From Alphaproteobacteria bacterium (GTDB lineage Bacteria; Pseudomonadota; Alphaproteobacteria; Micavibrionales; Micavibrionaceae): DNA of 64,000 bases. The translations under genes were made by a program, and so were the position numbers. The stretch covers positions 682,001-746,000 of the forward strand of contig JAJFGR010000007.1 in assembly GCA_021776025.1 (NCBI GenBank). The letters run 5' to 3'. Within the stretch, counting starts at the first letter, position 1; every line of letters starts with the position of its first letter. The notes below the pieces were generated by a model that saw nothing but the letters and a program-made list of their open reading frames with translations, was not told where the DNA came from and did no database searches. Below, piece after piece: positions 54,036-63,513 of this stretch.

Positions 54036-55427
54036 ATGGCACAAAATTGGAGCCCCGATAGCTGGCGCGCAAAACCGGTACAACAAATGCCGAAATATGA
54101 CGACCAGAGCGCCTTAAAGGCCGCAGAAAAGGAGCTGGCAGGCCTGCCTCCGCTGGTTTTCGCCGGGGAAGCCCGTAATTTACAGGAAAGTCTGGGCGAA
54201 GTGGCTATGGGCAATGCTTTTCTGCTGCAAGGCGGGGATTGCGCCGAAAGTTTTGCCGAATTTAACGCGAATAAAATCCGCGATACTTTCCGCGTTTTGC
54301 TGCAAATGTCTGTAGCTCTGACTTATGGCGGCTCTCTACCTGTTGTTAAAATGGGCCGGATTGCCGGACAATTTGCCAAACCACGCTCCAGTGATACCGA
54401 AACACAAGGTGAGGTTACTTTGCCCAGCTATCGCGGCGATAACATCAACGGGTTTAAATTCACGGCTGAATCCCGCATTCCTGATCCACGGCGGATGGTA
54501 AAAGCCTATCATCAGGCTGCCGCAACGCTCAATCTTCTGCGCGCTTTTGCCAAGGGCGGTTATGCCGATCTTAACCGTGTGCATGGCTGGAACCTTGATT
54601 TTGTTTCTGACAGCCCGCTGAAAGAGCGCTATGAAGATCTCGCCGGACGCATTGATGATGCGTTGCGTTTTATGGCCGCATGCGGCATTACATCTGAAAG
54701 CGTGCCGGATATCCGCCAGACGGATTTCTACACTTCACACGAAGCGCTGCATCTGAATTACGAGCAAGCGATGACCCGTGAGGACAGCTTGACCGGTGAT
54801 TGGTACGATACCTCTGCGCATTTCCTTTGGGTTGGTGCGCGCACGCATCAGGCCGATCACGGACAGATTGAATTCGTAAAAGGCGTCAAAAATCCGCTCG
54901 GCATGAAGTGCTCGCCAGCTTTAGAGCCGGATGAGCTGATGAAGCTGATCGATACGCTCAACCCGGACAACATCCCCGGCCGCCTGACATTAATTGCCCG
55001 CATGGGTCATGAACAGGTGGAAGAAAAGCTCAGCCCCCTCGTGCGGAAAGTCAAAGACGAAGGCCGCCATGTTGTATGGTCGTGCGATCCGATGCATGGC
55101 AATACATTTAAATCCGAAAGCGGTTATAAGACCCGGCGCTTTGAAAATATTCTTGATGAGGTCAAAGGTTTCTTCGCCGTTCACAAAGCTGAAGGCACGC
55201 ATGCTGGCGGCGTACATTTTGAAATGACCGGTGAGGATGTCACCGAATGTGTTGGCGGCGCGAAAGATGTTCAAGACGAAGATTTAGGCAGCCGTTACCA
55301 TACGGCTTGCGATCCACGCCTGAATGCCAATCAGGCTTTGGAACTGGCATTCTTGATCTCCGATGAGCTGAAAGCCGTGCGACAGCATAAAACACCCAAG
55401 CCCATTGAAGCCGCGGCTGCGGAGTAA
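54036..55427 (+). CDS. 3-deoxy-7-phosphoheptulonate (DAHP) synthase, class II
   Basis: The first enzyme of the shikimate pathway (plant-like AroAII). The 463 residues and the motifs [73 protein letters not shown] and [15 protein letters not shown] are typical. AAAGAAGGAG lies before ATG 54036. It is followed 2 bases later by nadE, an unusual pair suggesting co-transcription. Confidence 0.96.
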   Translation: MAQNWSPDSWRAKPVQQMPKYDDQSALKAAEKELAGLPPLVFAGEARNLQESLGEVAMGNAFLLQGGDCAESFAEFNANKIRDTFRVLLQMSVALTYGGSLPVVKMGRIAGQFAKPRSSDTETQGEVTLPSYRGDNINGFKFTAESRIPDPRRMVKAYHQAAATLNLLRAFAKGGYADLNRVHGWNLDFVSDSPLKERYEDLAGRIDDALRFMAACGITSESVPDIRQTDFYTSHEALHLNYEQAMTREDSLTGDWYDTSAHFLWVGARTHQADHGQIEFVKGVKNPLGMKCSPALEPDELMKLIDTLNPDNIPGRLTLIARMGHEQVEEKLSPLVRKVKDEGRHVVWSCDPMHGNTFKSESGYKTRRFENILDEVKGFFAVHKAEGTHAGGVHFEMTGEDVTECVGGAKDVQDEDLGSRYHTACDPRLNANQALELAFLISDELKAVRQHKTPKPIEAAAAE

Positions 55428-55429
55428 AA

Positions 55430-57034
55430 ATGTCTAAACTCCTTACTTTAAGACTGGCCCAACTGAACCCGACAGTCGGGGACATTGCCGGTAATGCAGA
55501 AAAAATGCTGGAGGTCTGGAGGCAATCAGAAAGCGATCTGGTTGTCTTTGCCGAGATGGCTTTATGTGGCTATCCGCCGGAAGACCTTGTTCTCAAGCCT
55601 GCTTTTATCAGCTCAATTGAAACGCACATCGAAAAGCTCTGCACGGACAGTGCTAATTTTAAATCTGCCGCGCTCATCTCCACACCTTGGGTCATCGATG
55701 ACAAAACTTATAACGCTGTGCATCTAATTGAAAACGGCAAAATTACGGCAACCCGCACCAAGCATCATTTGCCCAATGAAGGTGTTTTTGACGAGCTCCG
55801 GATTTTTGAACCCGGCCCCCTCCCCGATCCTGTCGATTTTCGCGGCCATTCTCTAGGTATTATGATCTGCCGTGATATGTGGTTCCCCGATGTGGCCGCT
55901 CACCTCAAAGACAGAAACGTGGAAATACTCATAGTGCCAAACGGCAGCCCCTTCACCACGAAAAAAAGCCAGGACAGACAAGAAAAAGCCCGCGAATGTA
56001 TTAAAACAACCGGACTGCCGCTGGTCTATGTGAACCAGATCGGCGGGCAAGATGAGTTGGTGTTTGATGGCGGCTCTTTCGTGATGGATGGTTCTGGCGA
56101 GCAGGTTTTTCAAGGCGCTGAGTTCGCCGAAGCCACTTACGATATTGAATTTTCCGGCGGCAAGTTTACCTGCCCCGAGAGCATTCCTCAATACAGCGAG
56201 ACGGAAGAACTTTACCAAGCCCTTGTGCTGGGCCTACGGGATTATATCACCAAGAATGGTTTTCCCGGTGTGCTGCTTGGGTTATCCGGTGGGATCGATA
56301 GTGCGCTGAGCGCCGCCATTGCTGTGGATGCCCTGGGCGCGGATAAAGTCTATTGTGTGATGATGCCCTCACCCTTCACCTCTGAAGACAGCCTTGAGGA
56401 CGCGCGGGGCTGCGCTGAAGCATTGGGCTGTAATTACGACACCATGCCCATTGATCAGGCCATGGGCGCCTTCACCACGATCATCCCCGGCCTGTCAGGC
56501 ATCGCCCATGAAAATATGCAATCCCGCGCCCGCGGACTGATCCTCATGGCGCTGTCAAACTCCACTGGCAATATGGTGCTGTCCACTGGCAACAAATCCG
56601 AAATGGCGGTGGGTTACGCCACGCTGTATGGCGATATGTGCGGCGGGTTTAACGCGCTGAAGGATCTTTATAAAGGCCAAGTCTATGCCCTGTCCGAATG
56701 GCGCAACCGCGAAGGCGAAGTGATCCCGAAGCGTATCATCACCAAAGCCCCAACAGCGGAGCTGAAAGACAATCAAACGGATCAGGATTCCTTGCCAGAA
56801 TATGAAACCCTTGATGATATTCTTGAGTGTCTCATCGAACATGAAATGGACACCGCCGAGATTTGCGCGCGCGGGCATGATGAAACCGTTGTCACCCGCG
56901 TGTGGAAAATGCTGGATGCTGCAGAATACAAACGCCGCCAAGCCCCGCCGGGCGTTAAAATCACCTCCCGCGCCTTTGGCCGTGACCGCCGCTATCCGAT
57001 TACCAATCATTTTGGGAAAAACATTGAAAAATAA
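55430..57034 (+). CDS. nadE: NAD+ synthase, glutamine-hydrolysing
   Basis: Converts nicotinic acid adenine dinucleotide to NAD+. The N-terminal nitrilase-type glutaminase (about 1-250) shows FAEMALCGYPPED, RTKHHLPNEGVFDE and the Cys in GIMICRDMWFPD. The C-terminal synthetase has the PP-loop LGLSGGIDSALSAA and STGNKSEMAVGYATLYGDM, ending DRRYPITNHF. 534 residues is normal for the two-domain form. Confidence 0.95.
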   Translation: MSKLLTLRLAQLNPTVGDIAGNAEKMLEVWRQSESDLVVFAEMALCGYPPEDLVLKPAFISSIETHIEKLCTDSANFKSAALISTPWVIDDKTYNAVHLIENGKITATRTKHHLPNEGVFDELRIFEPGPLPDPVDFRGHSLGIMICRDMWFPDVAAHLKDRNVEILIVPNGSPFTTKKSQDRQEKARECIKTTGLPLVYVNQIGGQDELVFDGGSFVMDGSGEQVFQGAEFAEATYDIEFSGGKFTCPESIPQYSETEELYQALVLGLRDYITKNGFPGVLLGLSGGIDSALSAAIAVDALGADKVYCVMMPSPFTSEDSLEDARGCAEALGCNYDTMPIDQAMGAFTTIIPGLSGIAHENMQSRARGLILMALSNSTGNMVLSTGNKSEMAVGYATLYGDMCGGFNALKDLYKGQVYALSEWRNREGEVIPKRIITKAPTAELKDNQTDQDSLPEYETLDDILECLIEHEMDTAEICARGHDETVVTRVWKMLDAAEYKRRQAPPGVKITSRAFGRDRRYPITNHFGKNIEK

Positions 57035-57080
57035 CGCTCATAGCGCTATTCAATAACCTCCGAACAAAGAAAGAATAAGA

Positions 57081-58427
57081 ATGTCTGTCAAAGTCCGTTT
57101 CGCACCTTCTCCCACCGGTATGCTGCATGTCGGCAATGCCCGCACGGCCCTTATGGTGTGGCTATTCGCGCGTAATAAGGGCGGGAAATTCCTGCTTCGA
57201 ATTGATGATACGGACCAAGAGCGCTCAAAAGCCGAATATGAAGACGCTATCGAAGAAAGCCTGATATGGCTTGGTCTTGATTGGGATAAAAAGGCCAATC
57301 AGAAAGACCGCACCGCGCTGTATGATGCCAAAATTGAAGAGCTTAAAAGCGCCGGACGGCTTTATGCCTGCTATGAGACACCCGAAGAACTCGGCCTCAA
57401 ACGTAAATCGCAGCTTTCGCGCGGTAAGCCGCCAATCTATGACCGCGGCGCTTTAGAGCTCTCCGAAGATGAAATTGCCAAATTCAAAGCCGAAGGCCGC
57501 AAGCCGCATTGGCGTTTTAAGTTAGAGCATGCCCCCATCACATGGAACGACCATATTCGCGGTGAAGTTACATTTAACGGCGGCGACCTGTCGGACCCCG
57601 TTGTTATCCGCGAAACCGGCCTGCCGCTTTATCATTTATGCTCTGTCATTGACGATATAGATTTCGGCATCACCCATGTTGTGCGCGGTGAAGATCATGT
57701 TTCCAACACGGCCACCCATGTGCAAATGTTTGAAGCGCTGGGTGCGAGTGCCCCGGAATTTGCGCATAACGCGCTGATCTCTGACAAAGACGGCGGCAAG
57801 CTCTCTAAACGTCTTGGGTCTTTAAGTATTCTTGACCTGCGTGATGAAGAAGGGTTAGAGGCGATGGCGATTGTCTCGCTGATGGCCCGCCTTGGCACCT
57901 CTGATCCGATCGAAGTGTTCGATAATATCCAGCCGCTAATTGATAGTTTTGATTTTTCAAAGTTCTCACGCGGCACGCCGAAGTTCGACCCGGATGAAAT
58001 TTTGCGCCTGAATGCAAAGCTTTTGCATGAAATGGATTTTACCGACGCGGACGAAAAACTCAAAGCGCTTGGCCTTAATGATATCGATGAAGAGTTCTGG
58101 AACGCTGTGCGCCCGAACCTTGAGCGCCTTCGTGACATCAAAGACTGGTGGAACGTTGCCAAAGGCCCGGTTGAAGTCACAATCGAAGATCCTGAATTCA
58201 TCAACCAAGCTGCCGAGCTTCTCCCTGCCGCGCCATGGAGCGAAAACACATGGAGTGAATGGACATCTGCTGTAAAAGAAAATACCGGCCGCAAAGGTAA
58301 AGAGCTTTTCATGCCGCTGCGTCAGGCCTTAACAGGTATGGATCACGGACCGGAGCTTAATCAACTCCTGCTCCTCATTGGCCCGGAAAAAACCAAAGAA
58401 CGCCTCGCCCATAAAAAAGCTGCTTAA
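57081..58427 (+). CDS. gltX: Glutamate--tRNA ligase
   Basis: A class I synthetase. The HIGH-like motif is MLHVGNARTALM and the KMSKS-like motif is KLSKRLGSLS. The glutamyl-specific stretches FLLRIDDTDQERS, HVVRGEDHVSNTATHVQM and NALISDKDGGK are present. 448 residues fits the shorter alphaproteobacterial forms; such genomes often carry two GltX copies, one mischarging tRNA-Gln. Which type this is cannot be told here. Confidence 0.94.
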   Translation: MSVKVRFAPSPTGMLHVGNARTALMVWLFARNKGGKFLLRIDDTDQERSKAEYEDAIEESLIWLGLDWDKKANQKDRTALYDAKIEELKSAGRLYACYETPEELGLKRKSQLSRGKPPIYDRGALELSEDEIAKFKAEGRKPHWRFKLEHAPITWNDHIRGEVTFNGGDLSDPVVIRETGLPLYHLCSVIDDIDFGITHVVRGEDHVSNTATHVQMFEALGASAPEFAHNALISDKDGGKLSKRLGSLSILDLRDEEGLEAMAIVSLMARLGTSDPIEVFDNIQPLIDSFDFSKFSRGTPKFDPDEILRLNAKLLHEMDFTDADEKLKALGLNDIDEEFWNAVRPNLERLRDIKDWWNVAKGPVEVTIEDPEFINQAAELLPAAPWSENTWSEWTSAVKENTGRKGKELFMPLRQALTGMDHGPELNQLLLLIGPEKTKERLAHKKAA

Positions 58428-59680
58428 GAATCTGGCGGGCATGGATGCGCATCGAGGAACGCCTGTAGGTCGGTTTTCATCGCGTCTGGATTTATTTCAT
58501 CATAAGGCTGCAACGCGCGCGGCACAGGCTCGCCATTGGCGGTGAAAGATTCATGGAGGCTTTCGATAAAGTCATGTTGATCTGGTGAAGCGTCAAAAAA
58601 ATGCTTTCTTTCCGTCAGGCCGCGGAAAATCACGCGGGTGACATGCGGATGCGCGCTGTCTTCGGGGCTGAGATTTTCCGGTGTGTATACAACACCGGCA
58701 CTGGATGGAAACAGTGTGATGATGCGGTCTTGCGGTTTTTTGTGTTTTACCAGCGCCCCGGGCAAGCTTTCTTTAAAATTAAGCCCATGGATTTTATCGC
58801 CCAAATGACCATGTCCAGTCTTGGCAAAGACGATCGGGGCCGCCACGTCACCTTCAATGATACGCCGCGCCATGACATGGTTACGAATAACCGGCCCTTT
58901 TATATTCGGATCGTCTTGAAATAGACCTGTAGGAGTATCATTTTTTGTTAAATCCAGCTTATAAAGCTTTTTCGCGGTCTCGCAGGCCGCCTTATCATTT
59001 TCATCGAGGAAAAAACCACCGCTCTTTCGAAACGCATCCATCAGGATTAAGGGATGGCCCCCGCGCAGCACCGCGTTGAGCAGGTGATTTTTTGCAACGG
59101 GCGCCGAATAGTTATTATTCGCTATGACGCTTCGTGCATATAACTCCCCTTTCAGGTCATGACTCTGCAGCCTGTATCTTTGTGCGTCTGTGATACTGCA
59201 TCCATAAACCTCCTGCATATAGTCCGCCAGATCGTTGGCTGGATGTTCCAGCGCCAGCGGCACGCCCGGGTACGCCTCGATCATGCAGGCCTGAAGGGCG
59301 GTATGCACGCTCACTTCATGGATCTCCCCCATCACCACATACAGTGTGCCTTCCCGGCCCATATCCGTGCGCTTTTGATCAATCACATCTTTAAATATCT
59401 GCGAAGCGCGATAGAGATTGCGCGAGCCTAAATTCTCGTCCGTGCCTTCAACAAAATCCTCAAATCCGCTCAGCGTAAAATCCAGCGATGAGAGATGGAC
59501 GGGACGATCCGTTGTCAGCGCCCCTTCGCTAACGTTCACCCCCAGCGGCAAGCCTTTCTTCACCAAATTATTCGCAAGCACACGCTCATCCAGCTCCGCG
59601 TGGTTCTCAGACGACGTTGAAGGTAGAGCGCCCTGTGGATTAGTAGGGCCGTTCCCTGCTGCTGATAAATCTTGAGACAT
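58424..59680 (-). CDS. Hypothetical protein with a GEIH motif (possible ChaN/TraB/EreA-like fold)
   Basis: A 418-residue protein without signal peptide. The stretch YVVMGEIHEVSVHTALQ (Glu119, His121, His126), LALEHPAND, and IVFAKTGHGHLGDKIHGL recall the Glu/His layout of the ChaN-EreA-Tiki/TraB superfamily, but similarity is weak. The N-terminal 60 residues are polar and probably disordered. It overlaps gltX by four bases (convergent). Function unknown. Confidence 0.55.
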   Translation of the reverse strand: MSQDLSAAGNGPTNPQGALPSTSSENHAELDERVLANNLVKKGLPLGVNVSEGALTTDRPVHLSSLDFTLSGFEDFVEGTDENLGSRNLYRASQIFKDVIDQKRTDMGREGTLYVVMGEIHEVSVHTALQACMIEAYPGVPLALEHPANDLADYMQEVYGCSITDAQRYRLQSHDLKGELYARSVIANNNYSAPVAKNHLLNAVLRGGHPLILMDAFRKSGGFFLDENDKAACETAKKLYKLDLTKNDTPTGLFQDDPNIKGPVIRNHVMARRIIEGDVAAPIVFAKTGHGHLGDKIHGLNFKESLPGALVKHKKPQDRIITLFPSSAGVVYTPENLSPEDSAHPHVTRVIFRGLTERKHFFDASPDQHDFIESLHESFTANGEPVPRALQPYDEINPDAMKTDLQAFLDAHPCPPDS

Positions 59681-59735
59681 GGCCGGAAACGTACCTTAAA
59701 CCCTCCATTATGTCAATACAAAGCACCAGAGATGC

Positions 59736-59768
59736 AAAAAAAACCGCCTGCTTGGGGGGAGCAGACGG
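59736..59768 (-). terminator. Rho-independent terminator
   Basis: On the minus strand CCGTCTGCT pairs with AGCAGGCGG (one G-U pair) around a 7-base loop and is followed by eight Ts (59743-59736). It terminates the small gene at 59842-60072. Confidence 0.8.
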
Positions 59769-59841
59769 CTTGTGTGGTTTCACCTTCGATGTGTATACCC
59801 TTAATGTGAACCCTGGGAACCCTAAGAGCGAAACCAGTGTG

Positions 59842-60072
59842 TTAGTGGGCTGTACTTTTTAATAACACCAAAAAATTTTCCAACTTCTTAATATCCTGTG
59901 CAGTGGCCTCGGGCCAAAGTAGCTCAACGGTGCCTGCAAATATGTTGCGGCCTTCAACGAAGTAATGATCACAAAGTAAAACTTTTCGCTTGGGGCTGAG
60001 CGCCGCATATTCTTCAATAATATTGAAGGGCTGCTCGGAGCTTTTAATTAAATCTTTTAGACTTCCTAACAT
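59842..60072 (-). CDS. Small hypothetical protein
   Basis: A 76-residue, mixed helical protein (SLKDLIKSSEQPFNIIEEYA, then KKLENFLVLLKS) with one Cys and no signal peptide. AGAGGA precedes ATG 60072 and a strong terminator follows, supporting a single-gene transcript. Function unknown. Confidence 0.6.
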   Translation of the reverse strand: MLGSLKDLIKSSEQPFNIIEEYAALSPKRKVLLCDHYFVEGRNIFAGTVELLWPEATAQDIKKLENFLVLLKSTAH

Positions 60073-60240
60073 TTTATTCCTCTTGTCACGTTCCCTTGGA
60101 TCCGTGTGTTCTAAACTGTAAGTCTTAACGAAGTATTAACAACCTACCACAATTCCATAACTCTGCAAAATTGTGTATGAATTCCACTTATTTTTCAATA
60201 TGTTGCCTATGTTCATACTTTTTTAACTTTTTGAGGAAAA

Positions 60241-60999
60241 ATGCCTAAATACAGCCCAGCTATCATTTTGGTCAATCCGCAGATGGGGGAGAATATCGGC
60301 GCTGCGGCCCGCGCGATGCTGAATTTCGGCCTTACGGACCTGCGCCTTGTGGCCCCGCGGGATGGCTGGCCGAACAAGCGCGCGGTTGACCTTTCCGCTG
60401 GTGCGTTTGACCTGCTCCCTCCTGCACAAGTGTTTGAAACATTGGAGGATGCGGCCTCCGATTTACAGCATCTCTATGCCACCACGGCCAGAACCCGCGA
60501 CATGATAAAGACTGTTTTCACCCCGCGAAACGCCGCTGTCGATGCCGCAGAGCGCACTGATAAAGGTCAGAATATCGGTTTTGTTTTCGGCAAAGAGAGC
60601 TGCGGCCTGACCAATGATGAAACCGCGCTCTGCCACAGCATTATCCAGATCCCTGCCAATCCCGAATTTTCATCTCTTAATCTGGGTCAAGCGGTACTGC
60701 TCATCGGACATGAGCTTTTCCAAGTGCAAGACCAGACACAAGCGCGCGTTCTGAGCATGGGAGATAGCATCCCTGCTCCGCAAAGTGCGTTTGAAGGGTT
60801 CTTTTTCCGCCTTGAAGATGAAATGGATAAAGGGGGATTTTTCACCTCCGCCGATGTTCGCCCAACGATCGTGCGCAATGTTCGTAACATCTTCACCCGT
60901 TCAGAACTTAGTGAGCAGGAAGTGAACACGCTGCAAGGCATCATCTCTGCGCTGATTGGCAACAAAAATTCAGGCAAGAAAAAAGCCGCCCAAAAATAA
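60241..60999 (+). CDS. trmJ: tRNA 2'-O-methyltransferase TrmJ (SPOUT family)
   Basis: Methylates the 2'-OH of nucleotide 32 in tRNAs. The SpoU/TrmH motifs are ILVNPQMGENIGAAARAMLNFG, FGKESCGLTNDE and the knot stretch IQIPANPEFSSLNLGQAVLLI. At 252 residues with a C-terminal extension, TrmJ fits better than TrmL (about 155). TTGAGGAAAA precedes ATG 60241. It is convergent with rpsD, whose terminator lies across this gene's end. Confidence 0.9.
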   Translation: MPKYSPAIILVNPQMGENIGAAARAMLNFGLTDLRLVAPRDGWPNKRAVDLSAGAFDLLPPAQVFETLEDAASDLQHLYATTARTRDMIKTVFTPRNAAVDAAERTDKGQNIGFVFGKESCGLTNDETALCHSIIQIPANPEFSSLNLGQAVLLIGHELFQVQDQTQARVLSMGDSIPAPQSAFEGFFFRLEDEMDKGGFFTSADVRPTIVRNVRNIFTRSELSEQEVNTLQGIISALIGNKNSGKKKAAQK

Positions 61000-61006
61000 G
61001 CGGCTT
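60979..61006 (-). terminator. rpsD terminator overlapping the trmJ 3' end
   Basis: On the minus strand AAGCCGC (61006-61000) pairs with GCGGCTT (60989-60983), followed by a T-run (60984-60979). It sits across the stop codon of the convergent trmJ gene. Confidence 0.75.
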
Positions 61007-61031
61007 GTCTCAAAAATCTGAAATTCAGACC

Positions 61032-61652
61032 TTAACGTGAGTAAAACTCGACGATCAGGTTCGGTTCCATTTGAACCGGGTATGGTACATCTTCCAACGC
61101 AGGAATGCGGATATATGTAACCTTGAAGGCTTTCAAATCAACATCAACGTAATCAGGCACTTCGCGCTCTGGCTGTTGTGTAGACGTGATAACCATTGGG
61201 ATGAGCTTACCTTTTTCACGCACTTCGATCACATCACCCGGCTTAACCGCGTATGACGGGATGTTTACGACTTTACCGTTTACTGTGACGTGTTTGTGGT
61301 TCACGAACTGACGCGCTGCAAATACTGTCGGCACGATACAGGCGCGGTAAATCACGGCATCCAGACGGCTTTCAAGCAAACCAATCAGGTTTTGACCTGT
61401 GTCACCGCGCATACGGCCGGCTTCCTTGAAGTAATTGCGGAATTGTTTTTCACCAATATTGCCGTAATAGCCTTTAAGCTTTTGCTTGGCCATAAGCTGC
61501 AGACCATAGTCAGAAAGCTTGCCGCGGCGGTTGGCGCCGTGCATACCGGGGGCAACCTGGCGTGTGTTATATGGAGATTTGGGACGGCCCCAGAGGTTTC
61601 CCCCTACGCGGCGGTCGATTTTGTGCTTAGCTGATAAACGCTTACCACTCAT
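61032..61652 (-). CDS. rpsD: 30S ribosomal protein S4
   Basis: A primary 16S-binding protein. The 206-residue sequence carries the S4 core ([20 protein letters not shown], then [20 protein letters not shown]) and the S4 RNA-binding domain ([20 protein letters not shown]). AAAGGA precedes the start. It is a single gene with its own promoter, leader and terminator, separate from the main ribosomal operons. Confidence 0.97.
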   Translation of the reverse strand: MSGKRLSAKHKIDRRVGGNLWGRPKSPYNTRQVAPGMHGANRRGKLSDYGLQLMAKQKLKGYYGNIGEKQFRNYFKEAGRMRGDTGQNLIGLLESRLDAVIYRACIVPTVFAARQFVNHKHVTVNGKVVNIPSYAVKPGDVIEVREKGKLIPMVITSTQQPEREVPDYVDVDLKAFKVTYIRIPALEDVPYPVQMEPNLIVEFYSR

Positions 61653-61708
61653 AGTTAAAGTCCTTTCTTAGACGTTTTCATTTTTCATGTCCCGATAGAC
61701 CACTAGGC

Positions 61709-61745
61709 TTGAGAGAAAAACTCTCAACGGGGCGCATACGCACCC
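61709..61745 (-). promoter_or_regulatory. Two-hairpin leader of rpsD
   Basis: In transcript order, GGGTGC/GCGCCC (plus coordinates 61745-61740 and 61735-61730, loop GTAT) and TTGAGAG/CTCTCAA (61727-61721 and 61715-61709, loop TTTTT) form adjacent stems. They lie 57-93 bases before the rpsD start. S4 autoregulation through leader RNA is known in other bacteria, but no match to a known S4 leader is claimed. Confidence 0.45.
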
Positions 61746-61766
61746 TCTTTCTCGGGAGTAAGGGGA

Positions 61767-61794
61767 TTTATAAGGATTTTTGGGGTTTTGTCAA
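61767..61794 (-). promoter_or_regulatory. Strong sigma70-type promoter of rpsD
   Basis: On the minus strand a perfect TTGACA (61794-61789) is followed after 16 bases by TATAAA (61772-61767). Transcription would start near 61760, just before the two-hairpin leader. Confidence 0.75.
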
Positions 61795-61808
61795 AGTTTT
61801 TATGCCCT

Positions 61809-63344
61809 TTAGGCCGCATCCTCTTTTGCCTTCGGTGGGTGGCTCTTATAATCGACAACTACGCGGTAATGCGGGTCGCCGTCTTTATCTTCCTCCACCA
61901 TGCTTCCAGCCTTATAGAGAAGATCACGGCAATCGGAGCTTAAATGGCGCAAATGCAGCTTTTTACCATTGCGCAAATACCGCTCTGCCAGCGCATCAAT
62001 CGCCTCCAACGCCGAGTGATCCCACACGCGGGAATGGCGGAAATCAATCGTCACGTTTTCAGGGTCACTGCTGGGGGTAAACAAATCACGAAATGTTTCA
62101 ATCGAGGCGAAGAATAACTGCCCGTGCAGGACGTAGGTTTTATCCTTATCCGTGTCCACAGTGACATCGACATAGATATTGTTGGCCGTTTGCCAAGCAA
62201 AGACCAATGCCGAGACAATCACCCCGACAACCACAGCAATGGCTAAATCCGTAAAAACCGTCACAGCGGACACTAAAACCAGCACAAATGCATCGGAACG
62301 CGGAATTTTGCGCATAATGCGGATCGATGACCATTCAAACGTGGCAATCACGACCACGAACATCACACCAATCAGCGCGGCAATCGGGATAATCTCGATC
62401 CAGCCTGATGCAAACAGAATGAAAGACAGCAGGAACAGCGCCGCAGCAATGCCGCTGAGGCGCCCTCGCCCGCCGGATTTAATATTGATCATGCTTTGGC
62501 CAATCATCGCGCAGCCGCCCATACCGCCGAAAAAGCCGGTAACAACATTGGCCGCGCCCTGTGCCATACATTGTTGCGAATTGCGCCCGCGGGTTTCGGT
62601 CATTTCGTCTATCAACGTCAGGGTCAGTAAGCTTTCAATCAAACCAATCGCCGCCAGAATGAGTGCATAAGGCAAGATGGTATAGAGCGTTTCAAAACTC
62701 AAAGGCACCATGGGGATATGGAAGGTTGGCAGCCCGCCAGCGATTGTCGCCAGATCACCAACTGTGCGCGTATCAATCCCTGCAAAGATCACCACAGCCG
62801 AAGCGACAGCAATCCCGGCGAGCGGCGCGGGGAATTTATTCGTAAACTTTGGCAGGATATAAACCACTGCCATAGTGAGAGCAATCACCCCGCCCATAAT
62901 CAGCAGCGCGCTTTGATCCATCCACGCACCATCAACTTTGAACTGCCCCATTTGCGCCAGCAAAATCACAATAGCCAAGCCATTCACAAAGCCCAGCATC
63001 ACCGGGTACGGCACCATACGAATGAATTTCCCGAGCCGCAGCACCCCGGCGGCAAGCTGGAACAAGCCCATCAACACCACGGCTGCAAACAAATACTCAA
63101 CGCCATGCCCGGCAACCAAACTGACCATCACGACCGCTAAGGCTCCCGTTGCGCCGGAAATCATCCCCGGACGCCCGCCAAACACGGCTGTTATCAAGCC
63201 CACAATGAAGGCTGCGTACAAGCCCACCAGCGGCTGCACGCCGGCAATGAATGCAAAAGCCACAGCTTCAGGAACAAGCGCCAGCGCAACTGTCAGGCCA
63301 GACAGAATCTCCGTCTTGGCGTTCTTAAAAATCGATAATGTCAT
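61809..63344 (-). CDS. SulP family anion transporter with STAS domain
   Basis: A 511-residue inner-membrane transporter for sulfate, bicarbonate or another anion. About ten to twelve hydrophobic segments start with ILSGLTVALALVPEAVAFAF and include PVMLGFVNGLAIVI and the FGGMGGCAMIGQSMINIKSG loop of the family. A C-terminal STAS domain follows (about 400-490, VTIDFRHSRVWDHSALEAID). Substrate cannot be assigned. It lies upstream of rpsD on the same strand but rpsD has its own promoter. Confidence 0.9.
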   Translation of the reverse strand: MTLSIFKNAKTEILSGLTVALALVPEAVAFAFIAGVQPLVGLYAAFIVGLITAVFGGRPGMISGATGALAVVMVSLVAGHGVEYLFAAVVLMGLFQLAAGVLRLGKFIRMVPYPVMLGFVNGLAIVILLAQMGQFKVDGAWMDQSALLIMGGVIALTMAVVYILPKFTNKFPAPLAGIAVASAVVIFAGIDTRTVGDLATIAGGLPTFHIPMVPLSFETLYTILPYALILAAIGLIESLLTLTLIDEMTETRGRNSQQCMAQGAANVVTGFFGGMGGCAMIGQSMINIKSGGRGRLSGIAAALFLLSFILFASGWIEIIPIAALIGVMFVVVIATFEWSSIRIMRKIPRSDAFVLVLVSAVTVFTDLAIAVVVGVIVSALVFAWQTANNIYVDVTVDTDKDKTYVLHGQLFFASIETFRDLFTPSSDPENVTIDFRHSRVWDHSALEAIDALAERYLRNGKKLHLRHLSSDCRDLLYKAGSMVEEDKDGDPHYRVVVDYKSHPPKAKEDAA

Positions 63345-63372
63345 GTTGTGAAAAATTCTTTTGTTGAAAAAA

Positions 63373-63449
63373 TGGTGGGCGTGGAGGGACTTGAACCCCC
63401 GGCCAGACCGTTATGAGCGGTCTGCTCTAACCAGCTGAGCTACACGCCC
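63373..63449 (-). tRNA. tRNA with CAT anticodon (Met or lysidine-modified Ile2)
   Basis: On the minus strand the acceptor GGGCGTG pairs with CACGCCC, the D arm is GCTC/GAGC, the anticodon arm is GACCG-CTCATAA-CGGTC, and the T arm is GGGGG-TTCAAGT-CCCTC. CCA is encoded (63375-63373). CAT can be elongator Met or Ile2; the sequence alone does not separate them for me. It lacks the initiator features. Confidence 0.93.
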
Positions 63450-63513
63450 TTAAAATTCATTATACACATAAGGCAAGCGAGGCCGAAATGACAATGATTT
63501 TTTATGGGGTTTT

